Part shown: piece after piece, positions 47,801 to 58,355 of the stretch
Layout: every line of letters begins with the position of its first letter
Numbering within the stretch: the first letter of the stretch is position 1
DNA from: Apiospora phragmitis
Taxonomy: Eukaryota > Ascomycota > Sordariomycetes > Amphisphaeriales > Apiosporaceae
DNA length: 64,000 nucleotides
Reading direction: 5' to 3'
Assembly (NCBI GenBank): GCA_038363925.1
Contig: JAQQWL010000013.1
Location: forward strand, 434,001-498,000
Translations under genes and position numbers: made by a program
The notes under the pieces: model-generated
Databases searched by the model: none
What the model saw: only the letters and a program-made list of their open reading frames with translations
Told to the model about the DNA's origin: nothing

Positions 47801-50800
47801 CAGATGTCAATGTTGCAGAAATACTCCGATCTCAAGCAACCTTTTGAGACAATTGACGGAATCCTCGCCAGATACCCAGAGGCCGAGACTCAGATCATCA
47901 ATGCTCAGGATGTACAGCATTTCCTCATGCTGTGCCAGCGACAAGGCCAGAAGCCTACGACTTTTGTGCCTGCATTGGATGAGAACTTCGAATTCTTCTT
48001 CAAGAAGGATTCGCTGTGGCAATCCGAGGACCTTGACGCCGTCATCGATCAGGATGTCGGCCGAACATGTATTCTCCAGGGACCGACTGCTGCCAAATTC
48101 TCAACCGTTGTCGATGAACCGATCAAGGACATTCTGGATGGTATCCACAATGCCCACATCGCCAGCCTCACTAGGGACCTTTACCAAGGCAAGCCCGAGA
48201 CCATCCCGACCATCGAATACTTCGGTGGCAAGCTGATTGATGCCGACATTCCTTTGGACATTGAGGGCTTGACTGTCTCCTACGACGACAACAAAAACAC
48301 ATATCGTCTTTCCAACTCTCCCACTGCCGCCTTGCCGTCCTTGGATGCCTGGCTGACTCTTCTGGCTGGACCGAAACGCTCCTGGCGCCACGCTCTCTTC
48401 ATGTCAGAGGTTTTGGTTCAAGGCCAAAAGTATCAGACCAACCCGATGAGGCGCATCTTCGCTCCTGTTCGCGGCCTCTTCGTTGAGATTTTGTACCCGA
48501 ACAACCCTAGCAAGACCTCCATTGTTGTGAAGGAGCAGCCCAGACACAATCAATACGTCGACGCCATTGAGGTCAAGTTCGATGGCAAGAATAAGATCTT
48601 GGTCAACATGATCAAGGACACAACTGCTCTTGGAAAGCCAGTTGCTCTGCCTCTGCGCTTCACCTACCACCCTGATGCCGGGTACGCACCTATCCGTGAA
48701 TACATGGATGACCGCAACGACCGCATCAAGGAGTTCTACTGGCGTGCATGGTTCGGCGAGGACAAGCTTGACCTCGATGCCCCCGTCACCAGTAAGTTCG
48801 ATGGCGGAAGCACGACTATCACAAGCCAGGACATCAATGACTTTGTGCACGCTGTTGGCAACACGGGTGAGGCTTTCGTCGATCGTCCTGGTAAGGTTGT
48901 CTATGCCCCCATGGACTTCGCCATCGTTGTTGGATGGAAGGCCATCACTAAGCCTATCTTCCCTCGCAAGATTGATGGAGACCTCCTCAAGCTTGTCCAT
49001 CTTTCCAACGGCTTCCGCATGATGCCTGGTGCCGAGCCTCTCAAGAAGGGCGATACCGTCAGCACAACTGCGCAGGTCAATGCCATCATTAACCAGGATT
49101 CTGGCAAGATGGTCGAGGTTTGCGGTACCATCACCCGTGATGGTGAGTCCGTCATGGAAGTGACTTCGCAGTTCCTCTACCGCGGTGCCTACACTGATTT
49201 CGAGAACACGTTCCAGCGCAAGATTGAGACTCCGATGCAAGTCCATCTTGCTACGGCCAAGGATGTTGCTGTTCTCAAGTCGAAGGAGTGGTTTGTCTTT
49301 GAAGACAATGAAGATCTTGTTGGCAAGACTCTTGTCTTCCGTCTTCAGAGTCTTATCAAGTTCAAGAATAAGACCGTCTTCAGCAGTGTCGAAACCCGGG
49401 GCCAGGTCCTTCTCGAGCGTCCCAGCAAGCAGATCGACCAGGTGGCTTGCGTTGAATATGTGGCAGGCGAGTCGCATGGTAACCCGGTGATTGACTACCT
49501 CGAACGTCATGGATCGTCGATCGAGCAGCCTGTGCACTTTGAGAACCCCATTCCATTGAGTGGCAAGACACCTCTGCAACTTAAGGCCCCTGCTTCGAAC
49601 GAGACCTACGCCAAAGTTTCCGGGGACTACAACCCTATCCACGTGTCCCGCGTCTTCTCCAGCTACGCCAACCTACCGGGAACCATCACCCATGGAATGT
49701 ACTCGAGTGCATCTGTGCGCAGTTTGGTCGAAACCTGGGCTGCCGAGAACAATGTTGGCCGAGTACGCAGCTTCCATGCCTCTCTTGTTGGTATGGTGCT
49801 TCCCAACGATGATATCGAGGTGAAGCTGCAGCATGTGGCCATGATTGGTGGTCGTAAGATCATCAAGGTCGAGGCCAGCAACAAGGAGACTGAGGAGAAG
49901 GTTCTCCTCGGTGAAGCCGAGGTTGAACAACCCGTGACGGCTTACGTCTTCACTGGCCAGGGCTCTCAGGAACAGGGTATGGGTATGGAGTTGTACGACA
50001 GCAGTCCTGTCGCCAAGGAGGTATGGGACAGAGCCGACAAGTATCTTTTGGACAACTATGGTAAGTCGGGCCCGATGCTTTCGTCTTGTGGTCTTATTCT
50101 AATTTTGATTCAGGCTTCTCTATTACCCACATTGTCCGAAATAACCCAAGGAGTTTACCGTACATTTCGGAGGGCCCAAGGGCAAGGCCATCCGTCAGAA
50201 GTACATGGATATGAAGTTCGAGACGGTCGCCCAAGATGGCAGCACCAAGTCGGAGAAGATCTTCAAAGAGATCTCGGATAAGACCACGTCTTACACCTAC
50301 CGGTCACCACAGGGTCTACTCTCTGCCACACAATTCACCCAGCCTGCTCTCACATTGATGGAGAAGGCCAGCTTTGAAGACATGAAGGCTAAGGGGACTT
50401 GTTCCCCGCGACAGTACCTTTGCCGGACACTCGTTGGGCGAGTACTCTGCCCTCGCAGCACTTGCTGATGTGATGCCGATTGAGTCTCTGGTGTCGGTCG
50501 TTTTCTACCGAGGCTTGACCATGCAGGTGGCTGTGGAGCGTGACGCCGACGGTCGCTCCAACTATTCGATGTGCGCCGTCAACCCTAGCCGCATCTCCAA
50601 GTCGTTTGACGAGGAGGCCCTGCGCTTTGTTGTGGGCAACATTGCGGAGAAGACGGGCTGGCTTCTTGAGATTGTCAACTACAACATTGCGAACATGCAG
50701 TACGTTTGTGCCGGTGATCTGCGGGCTCTCGACACGCTTGGCGCGGTGATGAACTACCTCAAGATCCAGAAGATCGACATTGTGGACCTCAAGAAGAGCT

Positions 50801-51207
50801 TGAGCCCTGAGGAGGTCAAGCAGCATCTGGTGGAGATCATCTCCGGGTGCGCACAGCAGACGGATGCCAAGCCCAAGCCGCTGGAGCTCGAGAGAGGGTT
50901 CGCAACGATTCCGCTCCGCGGGATCGACGTGCCGTTCCACTCGACATTCTTACGGTCGGGAGTGAAGCCTTTCCGAAGCTTCCTCAACACGCAGATTAAG
51001 AAGACTAGCATTGATCCGGCGAAGCTGATTGGCAAGTACATTCCCAACGTGACGGCTCGTCCGTTCGAGCTCACCAAGGAGTACTTTGAGAACGTGTACG
51101 CCTTGACCAGCTCTCCCAACATCAAGGCGATCCTGCAGAAGTGGGACTCGTACCAGGATGACAACGCGGTCAAGGGCCTCGATGGGCAGGAGGATGCTGA
51201 GGCCTAG
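44874..51207 (+). CDS. FAS1: Fatty acid synthase subunit beta
   Basis: About 2093 residues from exons 44874-50060 and 50114-51207; the intron (53 nt) is GTAAGT...TTCAG. The start is the ATG opening [11 protein letters not shown], a typical Sordariomycete beta N-terminus; an upstream in-frame GTG is not used. Domains: acetyltransferase ([10 protein letters not shown] near 285), FMN enoylreductase ([20 protein letters not shown] near 605-1100), dehydratase region with a MaoC-like hot-dog fold ([16 protein letters not shown] near 1605), and malonyl/palmitoyl transferase ([17 protein letters not shown] near 1850). It is the beta chain of the alpha6-beta6 cytosolic synthase, partner of the divergent FAS2. 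The frame breaks at three places: C6 run 46677-46682 (one base missing), 50145-50150 (one missing in ACCCAAG) and G4 run 50393-50396 (one extra). With these counted, length and all motifs are normal, so assembly errors are the best explanation. Confidence 0.95.
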
Positions 51208-52048
51208 GTTGGCTAGGGCAACTATATATTATGGATGAATGACGATTGGAATGTGTCGATTAGAGGACGAGGGAGAAATGACGACTGCGTATGTATATGT
51301 ATATAGACGTTTGGGCGCTTGCTGGCATTTCGGGAAGGGAGAGGATGGCAAGGCCATTGCTACTTGCAGCACAAGTACTTGATTTCAGTAGACTACCCAA
51401 AGAGAGTGGCGCAATGGCGTCGCCTAATAGAACATTTTGATGAATAATTCGTGTTACGTACAGTACAGTCTGCAGTGGGTTTGTAGTGGCTGTAGGAATG
51501 GCAGACGGTGGGCGGCAGCGGCCGACGCTTGCAGTAGGTGTGACCTGGAATGGAACTAGTTAGTGGTTACAGTAGGCGACGTAGCAAACGCGGAGGGTGC
51601 CAAGTGCCGGTTACTTGAGACGTGCAGCAAACAAAGCACTGAGCCAATGCAGGAACCAAACCAAACCAAACCAAACCACAGCGCTGGAAGATAAGACAGC
51701 TGGCTATCTTTCGGGTCTTGTCCCCGTTGCTCATTGGCCCCAGTTTCCAACAACCCCCCGCTCAGCCGCTCTTATACTTAAGTATTAAAGAAAGGACAAC
51801 GACATCGTCAACCCACTTGTTTACCACCGACACTGCCTGGAATCTGATATTGGGGGGGGTCTCGAGATAGACCACAGCTGCTTCACTTGATTCCTGCGTG
51901 TCCATAAGTTGAACTTGCCATCAATTATTTTTCGGTCGGCTATTCTACCAACGCCCGACTTCGACTTCTTACCTCTCCAAACCCACATCTCCTTAAACCG
52001 GTTCCAAAAAGGGGGAGGTGGCCTTTTTTCCCCTCCGTCACAGAGTTG
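51208..52048. other. Intergenic between FAS1 and guanine deaminase; AAACC repeat
   Basis: 3' flank of FAS1 and promoter of the deaminase gene. It contains a short (CAAAC)n repeat at 51654-51679 and a G8 tract near 51851. No gene seen. Confidence 0.55.
51654..51679. repeat. (AAACC)n microsatellite
   Basis: About five tandem copies of the pentamer AAACC, directly visible. Confidence 0.85.
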
Positions 52049-53617
52049 ATGCAAGATATGGCGCCGCCCACGCTGCACAAGAACCAGCTCTTCGTGGGCA
52101 CATTCATCCACAGTAAATCGCTCAATCAACTAGACTATCTGCACGATGCGGCTGTTGCCATTGATAAGTCGGGCAAGATCGTGGCCATCGAGCCGCAATG
52201 CTGCGATCAGGGGAAAGCCGCAGAGATGCTGTATCCGAAATTGGGCTGGGGAGCAGCCGACGTGGAGGTACGGGCCTGCGAAGAGGGACAGTTCTTCTTC
52301 CCGGGCTTTGTAGGTAAGAGAGATGCGATGCGGGTGCCTGAGTACTGATGTGCTCTCTTGTGCCTACCCAGAAGACGATGCAAAATGACCGCTGACAGGA
52401 ATACACCGCCAGATACGCACATACATGCTCCGCAGTATCCCAATGCCGGCATCTTCGGCAACTCGACCCTGCTGGACTGGCTCAATAAGTACACCTTCCC
52501 TATGGAGGCGTCCCTGGCCGCCTCTACCCGGGCCCGCCGCGTCTACGGCCAGGTGGTCCGCCGCACCCTGTCGCACGGCACCACCGCCGCCGCCTACTAC
52601 GCCACCATCGACGTGGCCGCCACCAACCTACTGGCAGACCTCTGCCTCGCCGCTGGCCAGCGCGCCTTCGTCGGCCGCGTCTGCATGGACCGCCTCGCGC
52701 CCGACTACTACATCGACGAGGGCGGGCCCGACGCCGTCCTGGCCCGCACCCAGGAGACCATCGACCACATGCGCCGCATCGACCCGCAGGGCGACATCGT
52801 CGCGCCCATCCTCACGCCGCGCTTCGCGCCCGCCTGCACCCCCGAGACCATGGCGGCGCTGGGCCGCCTCGCCTCGGAGGAGGACCTCCGCGTCCAGACG
52901 CACCTCTCGGAAAACGTCGGCGAGATCGCCCTCGTCTGCGAGCTCTTTCCCGACGCCGCCGACTACGCCTCCGTCTACGACGGCTTCGGCCTGCTGACGC
53001 CCCGCACCGTGCTCGCGCACGCCGTGCACCTGAGCGAGGCCGAGGCGGCCCTCATCAAGAAACGCGGAGCGAAAGTCGCCCACTGCCCCTGCTCCAACTC
53101 GGCCCTGACGAGCGGCGAGTGCCGCGTGCGCTGGCTGCTGGACCGCGGCGTCGCCGTCGGCCTCGGCACCGACGTCAGCGGCGGCTACTCCGCCAGCGTG
53201 CTCGAGGCCGCGCGCCTCGCCTGCCTCGTGTCGCGCCACCTCGCCATGCCGTACAACGCGCAGGGCGATGCCTCGCGCGCCACGCTGAGCGTTGAGGAAG
53301 TCCTGCACCTCGCCACGCGCGGTGGCGCGGCCGTGCTCGGGCTCGATCGCAAGGTCGGCGGGTTCGAGGTGGGCATGGAGTGGGACGCGCAGCTGATCGG
53401 GCTGAACATGGTCGACGACCATGACGCCGCCGACATCGATATGGAAAAGAAGAGTGGTGATGTTGTCGACGATGGCGGCAATGTGGACATCTTCGGCTGG
53501 GAGAAATGGGACGAGCGCATCGCCAAGTGGGTGTACAACGGCGACGACCGGAATACCAAGATGGTCTGGGTCAAGGGACGGCTGGTGCATCAACGTGCCT
53601 CGTCGGCTTCGTCGTAA
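52049..53617 (+). CDS. Guanine deaminase
   Basis: Exons 52049-52313 and 52413-53617, 489 residues (480s if the second ATG, at 52058, is used). The 99-nt intron starts GTAAGA, has a CGCTGAC site and ends CCAG; it interrupts the metal-site Asp codon in PGFVDTHIHAPQ. The enzyme hydrolyses guanine to xanthine and ammonia in cytosolic purine salvage. Amidohydrolase features appear in order: FFPGFVDTHIHAPQYPN (the H-x-H zinc ligands near 90), SHGTTAAAYYAT, VQTHLSEN (His near 250), VLAHAVHLSEAEA (His near 290), and GLGTDVSGGYS (Asp ligand near 340). The C-terminal YNGDDRNTKMVWVKGRLV returns to the small beta domain. An Asp-rich insertion (DDHDAADIDMEKKSGDVVDD) is longer than usual. GC content is very high from 52500 to 53400. 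No frame break is seen. Confidence 0.93.
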
Positions 53618-54279
53618 TAAATAATCGACATGGCCTGAAGATGGGCACGACGGAAGAATACATTTTGTTTTACAGGGAAAGTAGATGAGAAAGGGGAGTC
53701 TAAAGAAAGGTGGGACGATGCCACGATATGCTACGCGGACTTAAAGGGCACAATTCCTTTTCCTTTTCTGCCTGGGAATCATATCATGGAGAATAGAGGT
53801 AGAGATAGATACCTGCCAGGCTACAGGGTCTCATCACCATAGAAGGCACCTGCACGGACAGCAAGGCTTACTTAGATCCCTTGCACAAACTAGTACTATT
53901 GCATGCCATGATGCGATAGGAGAAGCTTTATGGAACTGTCAATGAATTAGGCTCTCAACTTCATCGACAACATGGCTACTATCTATGACTTCTTTCACCT
54001 AGTCCTTCCATCTCGTCGAGCTAGGCATCTCCAGCTTGCTAGGGTATAATACTACAAATCATCGCGCAAGAATACTTAAAGCATAAGGAGCTTATGTCCT
54101 CCCTCTAGTCCCACCGCCCTTCTGCACATGTCCTACGCATGTGTAGCAATGGTAAAATACAGCGCCACTTTTGTGTTTTCTGTCTCACATTCCTTCCTTG
54201 CAAAGGCCTGCATCGTTGTGTATATCTTCGTACATAATTGTCAGACCGTCTCTCCTGACGGATGTTGTGCAACCGAAGC
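53618..54279. other. Convergent intergenic region, no gene seen
   Basis: 3' flanks of guanine deaminase (+) and the Zn2Cys6 gene (-), moderately AT-rich. Nothing else recognised. Confidence 0.5.
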
Positions 54280-57200
54280 CTAGTTGCCAGTGTGGCCGCG
54301 GCTCAGCAAATCAAATATCAACGGTTCCTCTCCATAGCTGGATCCATAACCAGGTATGTTTGGACGATGGCTTGAGTACGCTCCAGCATGAGTAGAACCG
54401 CTCGTGGAGCCGTAAGTTGTATTTGCCGTGTTACTGTTGTAACCGCCGTGATTCGATGTGTTTGCGCTTGCCGCTGGGAAGCCGTACCAAGTCTGGTTGT
54501 TCTGGCTTTGTTGTGCCTGATTTGCGCCCTGGGATTGATAGGAGTTGTACCCTGGCTGCTGGGACTGATTGTAAGCAGCTTGAGAGGCCTGCCGGGCAGC
54601 TGAACGCGTTCCATATGGACTCGTCGGTGCTGCTGGCGCATTCGGCATACTGTAAGAATGCGTGGCGTCTGACCGGGAGCCTCTAGCTTGGGTAGACGTC
54701 CACTGGCTAGAGCTGCTACTGTTCGTAGTGCCATAGTTGCTTGTATCATTGGTAGAGGTATTGGCATCGGCAGTGCCACTGCCCCTCGAATAATCATACG
54801 CTGGTGTCGTATACGAATTCGCTGCTGTGGACGCGGACTGCGTTTGATACGAAGCAGGTTCGTAGGAGCTCTGTGCAGTAGCATCGCCGGCTGCAGTAGT
54901 ATTGGGATACTGAGTATTGCTCGCATTATAACGACCATACGTATCGTAGCCAGGAGCCGTGGTCGAGGCGTTACTGTGGCCATAAGCGCTTGATGGGGCG
55001 TTGTAAGATGTGGGAATCTGCGGTGGCGGGACAGGGTTCTGCGTAACCGGGGTATTGGTCTGTGATCTATGTCCCTGTCGTGACTGCGCCCTTGCAGTCG
55101 GCTTGCTGGTCGTCTGATATGGAGACCTCGTTACCGCGGATACGTGAGGAGTTGGCTGCTGCGATGCCGTCTCTGAGAGCGTCACGGCAGCTTGCATGGT
55201 ATCCGGGCTTGGATGAGCATGGGCCTGGGGCTGGGCTTCATATCCAGACTTGCGCGACTTGGGCCGTTGCTTCGCAGCCTGCGCTTGCGAGAAGGTCGGT
55301 GATCTGGTTGTGTCTTGCGCAATTACAGCTGGCGAATGCGAGGCATTGTTCCAACCTGGCGAACGACCCATGTTTGCAGCTGTATTCCCAGAGTCGGTGC
55401 GCTGGTGCTGAGTGCCGGGGCCCGTGGGGAGGCTGCGTCTGTTTGTGTTTCGAGAACTCTGTCGAGCAGGTTGGGATTGGGCAACAGGTGGAGGCTGAGA
55501 GTACGCCGGCGGCGGCTGGCTGGGTTGAGTTGCAGAAGGGAAAGAGAGATGGAGACGCTTGTGATGTATCTTTCTGGAACTGTGAAGATGGGAATGTCAG
55601 GTTAGCCATGGCCTGGTGGGCATGCCGTGCGGCTTCTGAACTATCTGCATCGGAGTAAGTCACGCCGCTATTTGACGCATAATAATTAGTATTCATCGAC
55701 TGAGGTGCGGCGGGCTGTGGTTGTTCAATCGGGCCTGACAAGATGTTGGGATCCGGTATGAACTCATCATTGTCCGGATCTATGACTGGAGCTGGAGCAG
55801 CTGGAGCATCTTGCTGGAATGATTGCATTGGCCTGGGCACCGGTACTGGCGTGATCTGTACTGGCTGCACATTCTGTGGTGGCTCAACCTGCTCCGGTTG
55901 TTCCATCTGTTCTGGTTCCCCAGCATCGTCCTCCTCTTCAGCTCGAACATCCCCGTCGGGGTCAACATTGTCTGCTGACCTCTCCGCTGACTTCTCTGCT
56001 GGTTTCTCCGATTTTCTCCGTGGGCGCGGAGGCAAGTATACACAGGTCTCGCCTGCCTCCTGGCAAACAGAGCAAACCGGGTGCTCTTTTGTGCATTTCA
56101 CTTTCCGATTCTTGCAAGTGTCGCAGGTTCCACGAGTTCTTCTCTGATTCGGTGGCTTCAGTGTCATGGTTGTCGTTTCCATTCCACCATTTTCTCCAGG
56201 CTCAACAGCCCGGGAAGCCGCCGCGGTGCCATCCGCACTCTCAACTGCGGCATCTGACTTCTTCTTGCGCGGCTTTGTCTTCTTAGTGGGTGTCTCTGTG
56301 TCGCCAGGCGGAACCGTAGCGGGCGCCGATGCGGAAGCAGCAGCTACATCCGGAGTACCTTGAGCTGGGGTACTGTTTGTTGAAGCAGCTGGTTGGTCTT
56401 TCTCATCAGGGTGCACGATCCTCAGACGCTCTGCGCCGTACTTGGCGAGCATTTCAAGAGAGAGCTCCTGCAGATGAGGTGCCTGGTTCGAGAAGATATT
56501 CATCTGTTCTTCAGAAAGTGTCGAGGGGTCAATCCCCTTTCCTGATAGCATTCCGACCGCCAGCTCCCTCCGCCTCGCGGCTTCTGCAGCAGGAATGTTC
56601 AGGAATGGTGCCGCCGCCGCCGCCGCAGCCGCAGCAATCGTAGAAACTTTCCCCGGGTTCGATGTGTTTTGAGCAGGTGTATTCGTACCCTCGGGGGCGG
56701 CTTCATCAGCCACTGTGGTATCTGCAGCCTTGCTCTTCCTCTTTTTTTCTTCGGCGCACCTTCCTCGCCTGCGGCAGGCGGCGGCCGTTTCGCCTTGGTT
56801 GACCTATTTCCAACGTGATTACCGTTGGGAACAGGCGGAGGAGGCACCGTCGGGGCAAGAAGATCGGCCAATTCGGCCACGGTCTTGTGTAGGGGTGTAT
56901 GCTCGTACTTGATAATTATTGCCCTGCTAGTTCTCGAGAACATGACGGATACACTGCCGCGACAGTCGAAGGCAGGACGACTCATATTGACGGGGTCTTG
57001 CCCGCTTAGGCTGCTCCAAGCAGCAATGGGTAGCCTTCCTGGGCTCTTAGCATTCTGGCGATTCCACGCCTGCAGGGAGTTCTTGCACTGGTAGGTAAAG
57101 TCCCAGCCCTGTGCACCTCTCACCACCTGGCGCACATTCCAGGAGCTTCCGTCAACCTCGCCAATAGCTCGTATTATGTGTTTTACAACCATGCGTTGCA

Positions 57201-57504
57201 GGGCTGGGTCATCGGTGGGTTGGTTCATGATAGTATCGGATGCGTTGACACTTCGAGTCATTGGCGGCTGCAAGTGATGCACCGGATCTTCGCCCTCAGC
57301 GACTTCGGGCTCGACGACAACATCGAAAACCGCATTTTGTCGGATTTCGAAGGTTGTCGAGATGTGTTCGGCGCGTGTGTCGGTACGCCGCGCGACGTAG
57401 CTGGCCAGCGAGTGGCAGACGTCCTCAATTGTGTTGTAGGCGTTATTGTTGCTGTTGCTGTCAGCCCTGACAGACTGCCCAATGCTGCTCAAAAGAGCCT
57501 CCAT
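54280..57504 (-). CDS. Zn2Cys6 protein with conserved N-terminal region and Asn/Gln/Ser/Thr-rich tail
   Basis: About 1074 residues, apparently intronless. Start ATG at 57504, MEALLSSIGQSVRAD. The N-terminal 240 residues look globular (CHSLASYVARRTDTRAEHI, WNVRQVVRGAQGWDFTYQCKNSLQAWNRQN, PAFDCRGSVSVMFSRTSRAIIIKYEHTPLHKTV), while the Lys-rich region near residue 250 looks like a nuclear signal. The zinc cluster lies near 465-500 as CDTCKNRKVKCTKEHPVCSVCQEAGETC, six cysteines with C-x2-C-x6-C spacing at the start. The last 400 residues are low complexity (Ser, Thr, Asn, Gln, Tyr). A DNA-binding regulator is expected; it lacks an obvious fungal-specific transcription-factor middle domain. The frame breaks twice: T7 run 56742-56748 (one base missing in the Lys tract) and near 55571-55573 (one extra), so the tail junction is less certain than the rest. 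Confidence 0.72.
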
Positions 57505-58355
57505 GTTAGCGAATGTAGCCGATGAGACAGCATGGAAGTTGAAAGACGCGTGTCGCGATCGTTCTACGCGCCCCGGATTGAAGTGACCTAGATAGCCGTG
57601 ATGACGGATAACTCGAATAAGTTTGGTGGAGTAGCTTTTCTTGCAGATGCGAGGGTCGGGGTCCGTGCGTCTCTCCGTTGTGCCTGTGCAATTATCAGGT
57701 ATTGGCGTCGTTGTTGGTGTAAACTTCACCCACTTGAATGAGAACAAAGTTGGTAAAGTATGTATTGTCAAGTTCTGTACCTAATTTGATGGGTGGCAGT
57801 TAATAACCTAAGTTGCCTTAGGAAAGTACGAATACCTGAGAAGTAGGTGTTTTGGATGTGGTCGGATTGTCACTTGCCCTTTCTCAGTTTTGTTGATTAT
57901 CTGTACTGCACTGCACTGCACTGCACACCAAGTGCCAATTCGGTGGAGCCTCCACCAGAACATAAACATGGAGGAAAACCAACATGAAGCGACCGAGTCT
58001 CTCACTCATTGGATACAGGTAGGTTACCAAATACATGAATACGTTGAAATTTAGCAAGGGTATTTATTAGGTGTGGAAGATCCAATGTCCCACTCTGGCT
58101 GCAAATGGGATGACCGCTGCTTGCTCCTCCCCCAGTTCTGGAATACGAGTGCACTGTGAGTTGTAGACCAGACCGAGGACAGATTTGGCTTGCCTCAGGC
58201 AGAGCCATGTATGTCAATATTCAGCTGCCTTGCAGTAATAGCTACATGTATGTAGTATCGCCCCCGGACGACTCATAGAGAAGACAGCAATTAAATGTGA
58301 CAATCCCGGAACGCCTTGCATACTACGGCCTCTCTCGTACAATATCGGCCTGATC
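57505..58355. other. Intergenic between Zn2Cys6 gene and KU70; ACTGC repeat
   Basis: Promoter of the Zn2Cys6 gene and 3' flank of KU70, both on the minus strand. It contains (ACTGC)4 at 57905-57925. An upstream frame continues in phase with the Zn2Cys6 protein to 57771 but lacks an ATG, so I treat it as leader. No other gene seen. Confidence 0.5.
57905..57925. repeat. (ACTGC)4 microsatellite
   Basis: Four tandem copies of ACTGC plus a partial copy, directly visible. Confidence 0.85.

Noticed and set aside
48404..49642. Long minus-strand frame (412 codons) opposite FAS1
   Set aside because: The FAS1 reading is strongly conserved across this stretch; the antisense frame is open because of codon bias only.
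52628..53593. Long minus-strand frame opposite guanine deaminase
   Set aside because: GC-rich coding sequence leaves antisense stops rare; His/Val/Ala-rich product resembles nothing.
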